Shown here piece after piece: positions 45,829-55,253 of a stretch of 64,000 bases of DNA (position 1 is its first letter; the number at the start of each line of letters is the position of its first letter). Location: contig CAXXLC010000019.1 of the NCBI GenBank assembly GCA_963677345.2, positions 186,001 to 250,000 of the forward strand, read 5' to 3'. The position numbers and the translations under genes are program-made. Source of the DNA: Saccharicrinis sp963677345 (lineage in GTDB: Bacteria > Bacteroidota > Bacteroidia > Bacteroidales > Marinilabiliaceae). The notes beneath the pieces are model-generated. The model ran no database searches, was not told where the DNA came from, and saw only the letters and a list, made by a program, of their open reading frames with translations.

Positions 45829-46629
45829 ATGCGATTCAAAATAACATTCCAATTAGAGAGTAAACCCCAATTATTACCCATTAATTACAAATATCCTTTT
45901 AGTTCCTGGATATATAGAACACTAAACTTGGCGAATCAGGAGTTTACCAAATTGCTTCATGAACAAGGTTATCAGCTGGAAACCGGAAAGCAATTTAAAC
46001 TCTTTACTTTTTCTGATTTACAGATACCGCAAGGGAAATGGAAAATTATTGGTGACCGAATTAAGATATGGCCCACTTCTGTATCAATGGTCATAGCCTT
46101 TATGTTACCCGAACAAATACAAACATTCGTTTCTGGATTGTTCATGAATCAAACTGTTAAGATAGGTGATGAAATAAGCCAGGTAAAAATGCGGGTTCAA
46201 AACATTGAAGCAATCAAACAAAATATCAGTAAAGAAGAAACTCTAAGTTTTAAATGGTTATCACCCTTGTTTCTTGCAAAAACTGATGCCGAAGAAAAAT
46301 ATCCAAAACATATTTCTCCTATGCATCCTGAGTACGAGCAAATTTTTGTAAATAATCTGGTTGATAAATATTTTGCCTATTGCAATGCTTCTAATCAAGA
46401 GCCTGCTGCAATCAATAGTAAAGATATATCTTTTAAAACCTTGCAAGACAATCCTAAATCTACTAAACAAACCATTAAAGCTTTTAAAAAAGAGCAAACA
46501 GAAATACGTGCTTTTAAATTCAACTTTGAACTAACAGCTCCAACAGAATTAATTGAAATAGGGTTAAATGCTGGATTTGGTGCTGCAAATGCAATGGGAT
46601 TTGGGTGTTGTGAACTGGTAAAGAGATAA
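45829..46629 (+). CDS. cas6: CRISPR endoribonuclease Cas6
   Basis: 266 residues. It cuts the array transcript within each repeat and keeps the repeat hairpin or 3' handle. The C-terminal glycine-rich loop is clear (LNAGFGAANAMGFGCCEL). In the N-terminal ferredoxin-like fold, Y29, H44 and K54 are arranged like the Tyr-His-Lys catalytic set of archaeal Cas6; the match is by position only. First gene of the cas operon, 14 bases before cas8b. Confidence 0.92.
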   Translation: MRFKITFQLESKPQLLPINYKYPFSSWIYRTLNLANQEFTKLLHEQGYQLETGKQFKLFTFSDLQIPQGKWKIIGDRIKIWPTSVSMVIAFMLPEQIQTFVSGLFMNQTVKIGDEISQVKMRVQNIEAIKQNISKEETLSFKWLSPLFLAKTDAEEKYPKHISPMHPEYEQIFVNNLVDKYFAYCNASNQEPAAINSKDISFKTLQDNPKSTKQTIKAFKKEQTEIRAFKFNFELTAPTELIEIGLNAGFGAANAMGFGCCELVKR

Positions 46630-46643
46630 AAAAATATACAACT

Positions 46644-48542
46644 ATGATAAAAGAAATAGTACAATTTACAAAAGCATTGCCCGAAGAAACCTTCAGTAAA
46701 AATCTTCAATTGAAAGAGGGGCTGTATATGTTTTTAAAAAATATAAACGGGCAACTTGAAATTAATGAAGAAAAAACATTATTGGTAAAAAAGAATTCTG
46801 AACGTAATTGGTTGTTCGATGAATATTTATTGCGGTATTCTTATTCAAAAATGATATCTCGCAAAACAATGAATGCAAGAGAAAAAATATTCATTGATAT
46901 AGGTAGTCCTTTTGCTATTTCAATATCGGGTAAAGGTCTAAAGCCTAATAGCACAGAAAATGAAGAGGAAAGAAGAAAAAAACAAGAATCCGCAATAGAA
47001 GCATACTTCAAGGCAATATCAGGATATATTGACTTTGAAAGAGAGGGGCTTAACAAGCAGGAAGCCTGGAGTGTTCAATTCAAAGATTTTGTAGAAAATC
47101 AGATGATGGACTATTTTAAGTCAAATGGCTCTTTAGAAAAAGTAAAAAATAATTGGGAGTACACTCTTAATGTACAAGGAAAAGGTAAAAAGATTGGTAA
47201 TCCATTTGTTTTTTATTTTTTTATGGAAGAGCCTGAAATAGATGATTACAATCTTTTTTATAATAGATATTTATCACAAAAAGTATTTCTAAATGATTTA
47301 AAAGAAGGCGAAATCTATGGAATTAGTAACGATTTAAATATTGGAAATGCTGATAGTAAGATATTTTTAAGACATAAAACTGCCTGTTTTGAATTGAACC
47401 ATAAAGTTGACGGAAATGAAGCAACAGCTATTTATAAGTTTTTTCAATTAAAAAAAGCAAATAAAATATTACCAAACCCATGCCCTATTTTTGTTGATAA
47501 GGATGAAATTAATAAAGATGTTGTGAGAATACACAAAGATGGAGAACCATATAAGTATGCAGAGCTATTAAAATATATTTTCACAAATCATTCATTAGAA
47601 AAACTTCAAAATTATTATCTCATATTTTTTGATTCAAGAAAAGATAAATCTCAAGTTGTTGATATTGATTTTATTCCAGTTTATGAATATTCATTAAAAA
47701 TAGAACTGGAAAATATTTTTGAATTAGTTGATAAAGGAAAGGAACTATTACCATCAATGTTGATTTCTAATAGATTTCAATTAGAACAACTTTTAAGTGA
47801 TAAAATATTTTATCAAATAAGTAAGAATTCTGGTTTTTCAAGAGGAATTATAAAAGAACATTATTTTTCAGACAAAGTAGAACCTCCAAAAGGTTGGTTT
47901 ATTTCTGAAGTAGTAAAAGGACTTACTTATCAATATCGAAAAGCAATCTACGATTACATTTATAAATCCCGCCAGCAAAGCATCACCTGTGCAATGTTTG
48001 ATAGGATTATGAGTATTTCAATACTTGAAGATATTAGGATTGATGAATTTAATAACGGTAGACATACTCGAGGATATGCAATTAAAGAAAAACTAAACAT
48101 TTGGTTCAGTCTATATATACATTTTAGTCAAAATCAAAATAGAGAAAATATGGCAACAAACGTAAAAAAACACAAAGAGATGATTCGCCAAATAATTGAA
48201 GGCTCATTTGACGAATTGGAATTCAATGAACAAGAATTTGCCTTTACTGCGGGACAGGTTCTTTATTACATCCTTGATAAAAGTAAGTCGGGTGATAAAA
48301 GTTTCAACAGGCTTGAACCATTTCTTCAAAAAACAAACTACAGTGATCTTTTAGATGCAATAGTTAGAATATTTGACATGTATAAACACGAGAATTTCTC
48401 CAATAATTTCAAGCGTCCATATGCCTGGGTTTTGGATTTTGATTATAAGGAGAAGTCCATTATGCCATTAAAAAAACTAATGCCTAATTTTTTAGCAGGT
48501 TTCTTTGCAGATAATCAACTTTATTCGGACTCTAAAAAATAA
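46644..48542 (+). CDS. cas8b: Type I-B Cascade large subunit Cas8b (Csh1/TM1802-type)
   Basis: 632 residues. The large subunit recognises the PAM and recruits Cas3. Sequence similarity is low across this family. The call rests on position between cas6 and cas7, on length, and on its C-terminal helical part (FAFTAGQVLYYILDKSKSG, RPYAWVLDFDYKEK), which resembles TM1802/Csh1 proteins. That helical end may also be made separately as Cas11b. It ends seven bases before the cas7 start. Confidence 0.85.
   Translation: MIKEIVQFTKALPEETFSKNLQLKEGLYMFLKNINGQLEINEEKTLLVKKNSERNWLFDEYLLRYSYSKMISRKTMNAREKIFIDIGSPFAISISGKGLKPNSTENEEERRKKQESAIEAYFKAISGYIDFEREGLNKQEAWSVQFKDFVENQMMDYFKSNGSLEKVKNNWEYTLNVQGKGKKIGNPFVFYFFMEEPEIDDYNLFYNRYLSQKVFLNDLKEGEIYGISNDLNIGNADSKIFLRHKTACFELNHKVDGNEATAIYKFFQLKKANKILPNPCPIFVDKDEINKDVVRIHKDGEPYKYAELLKYIFTNHSLEKLQNYYLIFFDSRKDKSQVVDIDFIPVYEYSLKIELENIFELVDKGKELLPSMLISNRFQLEQLLSDKIFYQISKNSGFSRGIIKEHYFSDKVEPPKGWFISEVVKGLTYQYRKAIYDYIYKSRQQSITCAMFDRIMSISILEDIRIDEFNNGRHTRGYAIKEKLNIWFSLYIHFSQNQNRENMATNVKKHKEMIRQIIEGSFDELEFNEQEFAFTAGQVLYYILDKSKSGDKSFNRLEPFLQKTNYSDLLDAIVRIFDMYKHENFSNNFKRPYAWVLDFDYKEKSIMPLKKLMPNFLAGFFADNQLYSDSKK
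48150..48542 (+). CDS. Candidate internal Cas11b small subunit
   Basis: In characterised I-B, I-C and I-D systems the small subunit Cas11 is translated from an internal start near the 3' end of cas8. Here an in-frame ATG at residue 503 of Cas8b (MATNVKKHKEMIRQIIEG), preceded by AGAGAAAAT, would give a 130-residue helical protein of the right size. No separate cas11 gene is present. Inference only. Confidence 0.35.
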   Translation: MATNVKKHKEMIRQIIEGSFDELEFNEQEFAFTAGQVLYYILDKSKSGDKSFNRLEPFLQKTNYSDLLDAIVRIFDMYKHENFSNNFKRPYAWVLDFDYKEKSIMPLKKLMPNFLAGFFADNQLYSDSKK

Positions 48543-48549
48543 AATAATC

Positions 48550-49503
48550 ATGACATACAATAAAAGAATTTTCGGAGCGGCAATAGTAAAAGCTATTAAC
48601 TCAAATTACAATGCAGATTTTAGTGGTCAACCTCGTACTTTACCTGACGGGACTGTATACGCTACAGATAAAGCATTTAAGTATGCCGTAAAAAACTATT
48701 TGAAAAATGTTTATGACAAGGAAAAGATATTTGCCTTTAAAGTCTTGAATCAAGATTTTGTACCCTTAACACTTGATAAAGCGTATGAAGAAATGTTTAA
48801 TAAAGAAGTGAAAAACGAAGATAAAGCCTCAATTGTCAAAAACCTTCTTTCAGCAATAGATATTAGGTTGTTTGGAATCACCTTTGCTCCCAAAGGTGAA
48901 GGAATTAAAGAAAAGAATATATCTATTCATGGTCCAGTTCAAATAAACCATGGTGTAAATATTTGGTCAGAGAATAACATTTTTTCGGAACAAATTATGT
49001 CTCCTTATGCTAGTCCTAATAAAAAGAAGAATGAAGTAGGTGATGAGGAGGATAATCAAGCAACTACTCTTGGTCGCCAAGCAAAACTACAGGAAGGACA
49101 TTACTTGCACCATTTTTCAGTAAATCCTAAGAATTTGCAAGATGTAGTTGCTCATGCAGGAGAGGGAACACTAAATCTTACAGATGGAGACATCACAAAA
49201 GTAAAAGAAGCTATGAGCCGTGGAGTTACATGGTACGATTCTGCTTCGAAAGCTGGTTCTGAGAACGAAGCACTTATTTGGATTACACTTAAAGAAGGTT
49301 CAAAACTTGTACTTCCAAACCTTACGCAATTAGTTAAAATGAATCCCGAAAAAGAAGATGGCAAAGTAATATTGGATTGTGAACCTTTAAAAACTAAACT
49401 GGCAGAAGTAGCAAAGGAAATTGAAAGTGTTGAAATAGCATATAACAAAAATTCGATGACGTTGAATAATATAGATGATAATTGGAATTTATTAAACCTA
49501 TAA
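48550..49503 (+). CDS. cas7: Cascade backbone protein Cas7 (Csh2-type)
   Basis: 317 residues from the start MTYNKRIFGA. An earlier in-frame ATG (48505) lies inside cas8b and is rejected, because the family begins close to this motif. Cas7 subunits coat the crRNA. Family features: the N-terminal FGAAIVKAINSNYNADFSGQ, DIRLFGITFAPKG in the middle, and the SIHGPVQINHGVNIW segment typical of Csh2 proteins. It lies between cas8b and cas5. Confidence 0.93.
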   Translation: MTYNKRIFGAAIVKAINSNYNADFSGQPRTLPDGTVYATDKAFKYAVKNYLKNVYDKEKIFAFKVLNQDFVPLTLDKAYEEMFNKEVKNEDKASIVKNLLSAIDIRLFGITFAPKGEGIKEKNISIHGPVQINHGVNIWSENNIFSEQIMSPYASPNKKKNEVGDEEDNQATTLGRQAKLQEGHYLHHFSVNPKNLQDVVAHAGEGTLNLTDGDITKVKEAMSRGVTWYDSASKAGSENEALIWITLKEGSKLVLPNLTQLVKMNPEKEDGKVILDCEPLKTKLAEVAKEIESVEIAYNKNSMTLNNIDDNWNLLNL

Positions 49504-49514
49504 ACATTTAATAA

Positions 49515-50315
49515 ATGAACACACTAATATCATTCGATATAAAAGCTGATTTCGGCATGCTTAAAAAGCCCGACACTAATGAGCCTGTTTACCTTACTTT
49601 TAATATGCTTCATAAACCTGCATTGCTTGGTATATTTGGAGCTATTGCAGGTAAAAAAGGATTCTTTAAAAATGGGGAATTGCCGGAGTACTATGAAATT
49701 TATAAAAATCTTCAAGTGAGCATTATGCCACTTGAAGATGAAATTACCGGTGTCAAATACCATCAAAACGGGAATTTTACGAAAACTATCATCAAGTATA
49801 ATAATGGCACGGGCATGGCAAGTGAAGAAGCCGGTGGGAATCTAATGGTTTCGGAGCAAACCCTTATTGCACCCGCTTTTAGATGTTATGTACTGCTTAA
49901 TATAGAGGAAGAAAATGAAAAATTACTCTATGATAACATTCTTTCTTATAAAGCGGAATATGTTCCTTACCTCGGAAAAAATGAATGTTCACTTTGGTGG
50001 GATAATGCCAGAGTGCTAGAATATATGGAGTTTAAGGCTGAGGGTGATTTTTTTATTAGTTCTTTGTTTGTAAAAGAAGAATCGGTTAAGGATGGTAAAA
50101 AGAAACCTCGTTTTGTTCCTGGAAAACGTAAAGATTATAACAATCTGCCTTATATGTATTTTGAAAATTTACCGCACTCATATTTAGGTGCTCCTCTTTT
50201 TCAATATGAATATCAACCATTTGCTTTTACCAATCATGAATTGAAAGAAGAATATTTCCCTTCCGATTCTTTTCAGTTAATAAAAACGGAAAATAATGTC
50301 ATTCAACTCTTTTGA
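49515..50315 (+). CDS. cas5: Cascade protein Cas5 (Cas5h/type I-B)
   Basis: 266 residues. Cas5 holds the 5' handle of the crRNA. The start MNTLISFDIKADFGMLKKPD with FNMLHKPALLGIFGAIAGKKG is the Cas5 N-terminal fold and its conserved glycine region. It begins 11 bases after cas7 and overlaps cas3 by 20 bases. Confidence 0.93.
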   Translation: MNTLISFDIKADFGMLKKPDTNEPVYLTFNMLHKPALLGIFGAIAGKKGFFKNGELPEYYEIYKNLQVSIMPLEDEITGVKYHQNGNFTKTIIKYNNGTGMASEEAGGNLMVSEQTLIAPAFRCYVLLNIEEENEKLLYDNILSYKAEYVPYLGKNECSLWWDNARVLEYMEFKAEGDFFISSLFVKEESVKDGKKKPRFVPGKRKDYNNLPYMYFENLPHSYLGAPLFQYEYQPFAFTNHELKEEYFPSDSFQLIKTENNVIQLF

Positions 50316-52965
50316 TGAAATCAGGCAGAATAGTATTAGAATATTTGATGTTATAGATGATAAATATCTTGCTCATATCTCTGATAAAAAAGATGATGAG
50401 AGTTTGAAAGAACACTCTATACTCGTTTCAGAATATTTATCAAAGATTAATAAAAGTCAGAATATTGAATCTATTGTTGAAAATGCGATAGATTCATTAT
50501 TTCTATTGCTCAATATTTCTGGTGGCAATGAAAAGAACTATTGTAAATCAATTTTCTTTGATAGTATTATCTTACATGATTTAGGAAAGATAAACCCTAA
50601 TTTTCAGGTGGATAGAATGCACAATGCTTTATTTGAAAATGAAAAACTGATTCAAAAATATTACCATTCTTTTTTAGGTAGCTTCATATTTTCGAATTTC
50701 TACTTTGATAAAATATTAAAAGATGAAACAATAGTAGAAGAGCATAAAAGTCTTTTATATTTTTTTGTTCTTCTAATGAGTTTTCCAATAAGTAAGCATC
50801 ATGCATCTTTTTTAAGTTTTGAAAAAGAATTTGGAAATGAGATTTTAGCAGAGGCATATTTATTTATTAAACATTACAGTATTAATTTAGAAGAAGATGT
50901 AAGTATTAGTTTTTTTGAATGTTTGGAAGATATAATGAAGGAAGTTCAAGAGAAGAAACCTTCAAAAATAAATTTTATCTTTTTCTCCCTTCTCAAGCTA
51001 AGTTACTCCCTTCTTACGGCTTGCGATTATTATGCTACCAACGAATATATGGCAGATATGCGGGTAGATGAATTTGGAATTTTAGACGAAAACCTTAAAC
51101 AACAAATAGTTTCTAATTTTGCTTCTTTGCAACCCTACAATAGAGAGCTGGTTGAAAATATTGAGCACTATAATACAATGCCATTCTCATTATTGAAGGA
51201 ACGAAACAGACAAAACTTGAATCGCCTACGTCAAAAACTAAATGCCGAGGTTATTTCAACTTTACGAGGAAATCCGGACAATAACTGGTATTATATCGAA
51301 GCCCCAACCGGAGCAGGAAAAACAAACCTCTCACTTGCTTGTATTGCCGAACTTTTGACGATTGACAAAAGCCTTAATAAAGTATTTTACGTTTTCCCAT
51401 TTACTACACTAATTACACAAACCTTTCAGGGCATTCAGGACACAATAGGGTTAACCAATGATGAAATAATTCAATTGCATTCAAAAGCAGGTTTCCATGA
51501 GAAGCACTCATTGGCGGCCGAGAATGATGCTCAATATGGCAGTGAAAAAAGGTTGTATCTCGATAATCTGTTTGTTAATTATCAATTCTGTGTAACATCA
51601 CATGTGCGTTTCTTTGAAATATTAAAAGGAAATAGTAAAGAGGTTAATTATATGCATCACAGGTTGTGTAATTCTATTGTTGTAATCGATGAGCTACAAA
51701 CATATAACCCGAAGCATTGGGATAAATTGTTGTTTTTTATAGAGAATTATGCCCCGTTGTTTAATATGCGGTTTATTATCATGTCGGCAACACTGCCCAA
51801 AATAGATGCATTAAGCGAAACGGCAAAAGGGAAATTTGTTAGCCTCACCCCAAATAAACATGATTATTTTACAAATGATAATTTCGCAGGCCGCATTGAA
51901 TTTGACTTTTCATTACTCAATGGTAAACGTCCGGATAAAGAGAAAAAAGAAGCATATTTAATGAACCTTGCATCCTTTATGGGAAAGGAAGGTGAGGCGT
52001 ATTTCAATAAACATGGCAAATCCCGCCTTTTAATTGAATTTATTACCAAGAACACAGCATCTGAATTTTTTCGTATCGCAAGCGAAACCTATTTTAAAGG
52101 ATATAAACTATTTATTATCTCCGGTGATATTCTTGAACCACAACGAAAAATTATCATTAACGAACTAAAAGAAGATAAATACGATAAGATTCTTGTTGTT
52201 TCTACCCAGGTTGTTGAGGCCGGAGTGGATATAGATATGGATTTAGGCTTCAAAGACCGTTCGTTACTTGATAGTGATGAACAACTGGCCGGGCGTATCA
52301 ACCGTAATGCATCTAAAAATGACTGTAAAGTGTTTCTTTTTGATTGCGACAGTTCGGTTACCATCTATGGCAAGGATAAACGATATGAACAACAGCAAAA
52401 AGATAAAGAGATTTACTTTGGATTTAAAGAGATTCTACGGAATAAAACCTTTGATAAATTATACGAGAAAGTATTTGAAGATGCCTTGAAACCTAATTGG
52501 GCAGATGGGGATAAGCTGGATGCTTACCTTCAAAATTTTGAACGTCTCGATTTTAAAAACATCAATAATGAATTCAAACTAATTGAAGACAACAATAGTG
52601 AACAGTTGTATATTCCTTTAGAAATTGACATCACATCAGATGATGATATTGACTATTTAAAAAGAATCAACGTAATAACAGAAGCCAAAAAGATATCAGG
52701 TGAAAAGCTATTCGAACAATACATTAATTTGATTACCAATAAGCAATTTGATTTTACATTGAATCAAATTGAATTGAAGAAGCTCACAGGTTTGATGTCT
52801 CGTTTTACAATCTCTGTATATCCGAAAATTATAAATGAAATAAGTAGTGCCCTTGATGAGGAAAAAGGACAATATGGCTATCGATACTTTTCTCATTGGG
52901 AGGAGAATTATAAATTGGAAACCGGATTTGATATGCAAAATGTTAAAAATGATATCTTCTTATAA
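50296..52965 (+). CDS. cas3: CRISPR nuclease-helicase Cas3
   Basis: 889 residues. The N-terminal HD nuclease has H40, H94-D95 (IILHDLGKINP), H124 and H168-H169 (SKHHASF) as metal ligands. The helicase part has Walker A at 336-343 (APTGAGKT), Walker B DELQ at 465-468, SATLP at 497-501 and the late motifs VVSTQVVEAGVDID and EQLAGRINRN. It unwinds and degrades the DNA strand exposed by Cascade. Both domains look complete. Its start lies inside the end of cas5. Confidence 0.96.
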   Translation: MSFNSFDEIRQNSIRIFDVIDDKYLAHISDKKDDESLKEHSILVSEYLSKINKSQNIESIVENAIDSLFLLLNISGGNEKNYCKSIFFDSIILHDLGKINPNFQVDRMHNALFENEKLIQKYYHSFLGSFIFSNFYFDKILKDETIVEEHKSLLYFFVLLMSFPISKHHASFLSFEKEFGNEILAEAYLFIKHYSINLEEDVSISFFECLEDIMKEVQEKKPSKINFIFFSLLKLSYSLLTACDYYATNEYMADMRVDEFGILDENLKQQIVSNFASLQPYNRELVENIEHYNTMPFSLLKERNRQNLNRLRQKLNAEVISTLRGNPDNNWYYIEAPTGAGKTNLSLACIAELLTIDKSLNKVFYVFPFTTLITQTFQGIQDTIGLTNDEIIQLHSKAGFHEKHSLAAENDAQYGSEKRLYLDNLFVNYQFCVTSHVRFFEILKGNSKEVNYMHHRLCNSIVVIDELQTYNPKHWDKLLFFIENYAPLFNMRFIIMSATLPKIDALSETAKGKFVSLTPNKHDYFTNDNFAGRIEFDFSLLNGKRPDKEKKEAYLMNLASFMGKEGEAYFNKHGKSRLLIEFITKNTASEFFRIASETYFKGYKLFIISGDILEPQRKIIINELKEDKYDKILVVSTQVVEAGVDIDMDLGFKDRSLLDSDEQLAGRINRNASKNDCKVFLFDCDSSVTIYGKDKRYEQQQKDKEIYFGFKEILRNKTFDKLYEKVFEDALKPNWADGDKLDAYLQNFERLDFKNINNEFKLIEDNNSEQLYIPLEIDITSDDDIDYLKRINVITEAKKISGEKLFEQYINLITNKQFDFTLNQIELKKLTGLMSRFTISVYPKIINEISSALDEEKGQYGYRYFSHWEENYKLETGFDMQNVKNDIFL

Positions 52966-53032
52966 TTGTCTTACTCGACGTAAATAAAATGAAAACCTGT
53001 CAATCCCGTTAATCCTGTCCAAAAATTAAATC

Positions 53033-53542
53033 ATGCAAATCACCGGAACTCATTTCAACTACTACCTCGTCTGTCACCGTAAACTATGGCTCTTTGCCCA
53101 TTCTATAAATATGGAGCATAGCAGCGATTTGGTTTACGAAGGTAAAATGATTCATGAAACATCTTATCCTCAACGAGCAGAGCGTTATAAGGAGGTAGAA
53201 CTCAACGGAATAAAGATTGATTTCTTTGATTCTAAAAATAAAGTCATTCATGAAATCAAAAAATCAAGAAAAGAACACGAATCACATGTTTGGCAGATCA
53301 TGTATTATATCTTTCGTTTGGAAGAAGCAGGTATTGAAGGTGTAAGCGGGTTACTTGAATATCCCAAAGAAAGAAAAACAGAAGAAATTTTAATGGGACA
53401 ACCAGAGCGAGAGCGAATAAAAGAGATGGAAACAGAAATCACAACAATAATACATTCCGAAAAATGCCCGGTAAAAATTGCAATGAGCAAATGCAAAAAA
53501 TGCAGTTACTATGATTTTTGTTACTCTACGGAAGAAGTCTGA
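53033..53542 (+). CDS. cas4: CRISPR adaptation nuclease Cas4
   Basis: 169 residues. Iron-sulphur ligands are C14 (YYLVCHRKLWLF) and C154, C157, C163 (SKCKKCSYYDFC). The PD-(D/E)XK core has D63 (KIDFF), E74-x-K76 (HEIKK) and Q88 (VWQIMYY). Cas4 trims prespacers and selects their PAM end for Cas1-Cas2. It follows cas3 by 67 bases and precedes the GxxExxY gene by 46 bases. Confidence 0.95.
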   Translation: MQITGTHFNYYLVCHRKLWLFAHSINMEHSSDLVYEGKMIHETSYPQRAERYKEVELNGIKIDFFDSKNKVIHEIKKSRKEHESHVWQIMYYIFRLEEAGIEGVSGLLEYPKERKTEEILMGQPERERIKEMETEITTIIHSEKCPVKIAMSKCKKCSYYDFCYSTEEV

Positions 53543-53588
53543 ACTATGATAATGACTGATTAAATGAATACAATGATTTGATTTAATA

Positions 53589-53996
53589 ATGGTAAAAATG
53601 TATAAATATCAAGAACTAACACATAATATCATTGGGGCAGCTATGGAAGTGCATAAAATATTGGGGAATGGATTCCAGGAAGTTGTTTATCAACGGGCTT
53701 TAGCTATTGAATTAAATATAAGAAATATCCACTTCGAACGAGAAAAGGAAATGTCGTTAAAATACAAAGATTGTGATATTGGTACTCGCCGTGTTGATTT
53801 TTTTATTGAAGATACAATAATGCTTGAAATTAAAGCAGTTATTCAACTTGAAGATGTACATCTTGCGCAGGCCATTAACTACCTTGAGGCATATGGAATG
53901 GAAATAGGTTTGCTAATTAATTTTGGAAGTCCCTCTTTACAATTTAAACGGGTAATGAAACCCAATAGGGATCAAAGGTCATCTAAAAATCAATAA
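53589..53996 (+). CDS. GxxExxY-family protein, PD-(D/E)XK-like, between cas4 and cas1
   Basis: 135 residues, named after its motif G28-x-x-E31-x-x-Y34 (GNGFQEVVY). A nuclease-like core follows: D70 (RRVDFFIED), E80-x-K82 (LEIKA) and Q94 (HLAQAINYLEAY). The order and spacing parallel the adjacent Cas4 (D63, E74/K76, Q88), but there are no iron-sulphur cysteines. GxxExxY proteins are common in Bacteroidota, and their role is not known. It is in the cas operon direction, 46 bases after cas4 and 17 before cas1, so it is co-transcribed with the adaptation genes. M4 is an alternative start. A role in spacer acquisition is only inferred. Confidence 0.88.
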   Translation: MVKMYKYQELTHNIIGAAMEVHKILGNGFQEVVYQRALAIELNIRNIHFEREKEMSLKYKDCDIGTRRVDFFIEDTIMLEIKAVIQLEDVHLAQAINYLEAYGMEIGLLINFGSPSLQFKRVMKPNRDQRSSKNQ

Positions 53997-54013
53997 AATC
54001 ATAGTTCAAGACA

Positions 54014-55018
54014 ATGAAAAAAACCTATTACCTATTTAATCCAGGTCGATTATCTCGTAAAGACAATACTTTAAAATTTACAGCAATCGATGAGGATGGT
54101 CACGAACAGAAACCGCGTTACCTCCCTGTTGAAAACGTGGATGAGCTCTATGCCTTTGGTGCTGTAGATGCCAATTCTGCCATGTATAATTTTCTGGGTC
54201 AACAACAAATACCCATGCACTTTTTCGATTATTACGAAAATTATACCGGCTCTTTTATGCCAAGAGAATCTTTGCTAAGCGGAAAAGTATTGATGGCTCA
54301 GGCGCGTTTGCACGACAATAAAAAAAAGCGAATAGAACTTGCGCGGCTTATTCTTGAAGGCGCAGTTCATAATATGATTAAAAACCTGAAGTACTATGAT
54401 AAACGAGGCAAAGACTTAGTTCCTATTATCGAGACAATTGAAAAATATAAACAGTCCTTTCTTCATGTACAATCCATTGAAGAACTAATGGGATACGAAG
54501 GAAATATTCGTAAAACCTATTATGAGGCATTTGAGTTGATTATTAATGATTTCAGTATGAATGGAAGAACCATGCGTCCTCCTCAAAATGAGGTAAATGC
54601 GCTTATATCATTTGGTAATATGATGTGCTATAGTCAATGTTTAAGAGCAATTCATCAAACCCAGTTAAATCCGGTTATTTCATTTTTGCATACACCAGGA
54701 GAAAGAAGGTTTTCACTTTCTTTGGATTTGGCAGAAATATTCAAACCCCTGTTAGTTGATCGTGTTGTTTTTAAATTGCTCAATAAAAAGATGCTATCCG
54801 ATAATGACTTTGAACCAGGCATTAACAAAGTTATCATGAAACCTAAAGGTAAGAAAATCTTTGTACAAGCATTTGAAAATCGTTTGGTAGAAACCATTCA
54901 ACACAGAACATTAAACCGTTCTGTAAGCTATAAACATCTAATAAAGCTCGAATGTTACAAAATAATAAAACACATATTAGAGATAGAGCCTTACAAACCA
55001 TTTAAAATGTGGTGGTAA
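54014..55018 (+). CDS. cas1: CRISPR integrase Cas1 (type I-B)
   Basis: 334 residues. Cas1 integrates new spacers at the leader end. Catalytic metal ligands are visible: E162 (MGYEGNIRKTYY), H226 (SFLHTPGERRF) and D238/E241 (LSLDLAEIFKP). The N-terminal beta domain begins KKTYYLFNPGRLSRKDNTL. Length is normal. The 3' end of the gene is part of a 30-bp direct repeat that recurs downstream. Confidence 0.96.
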   Translation: MKKTYYLFNPGRLSRKDNTLKFTAIDEDGHEQKPRYLPVENVDELYAFGAVDANSAMYNFLGQQQIPMHFFDYYENYTGSFMPRESLLSGKVLMAQARLHDNKKKRIELARLILEGAVHNMIKNLKYYDKRGKDLVPIIETIEKYKQSFLHVQSIEELMGYEGNIRKTYYEAFELIINDFSMNGRTMRPPQNEVNALISFGNMMCYSQCLRAIHQTQLNPVISFLHTPGERRFSLSLDLAEIFKPLLVDRVVFKLLNKKMLSDNDFEPGINKVIMKPKGKKIFVQAFENRLVETIQHRTLNRSVSYKHLIKLECYKIIKHILEIEPYKPFKMWW

Positions 55019-55106
55019 ATATAATGTGTGAGATAGTGAGGCTGAAAGTAGCATCATGAATGGACTGTAATTCAAAGTGGTAAATATAATGTGTGAGATA
55101 GTGAGG
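55012..55106 (+). repeat. 30-bp direct repeats between cas1 and cas2
   Basis: The same 30 bases, starting GTGGTAAATATAATGTGTGA, occur at 55012-55041 and 55077-55106. The first copy includes the last two codons and the stop of cas1. The interval up to cas2 (235 bases in all) has no gene and continues with low-complexity AACTCACTAATTCATTAG-like sequence. Confidence 0.85.
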
Positions 55107-55253
55107 TCGTGAGATAGTGAAAAAGCTCACCAACTAAAACTCTAAGCTTATGAATGATTATAATGAAAACAAGAAAGAAGGTCGGTGAAAATTTTAAAAA
55201 GTAACTCACCAACTCACTAATTCATTAGTTAACTAGTTCACAAACTAAAAAAC

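Noticed and set aside
48505..48549. Earlier start for cas7 at 48505
   Set aside because: It lies inside the end of cas8b and adds 15 residues not seen in Csh2 proteins; the ATG at 48550 fits the family.
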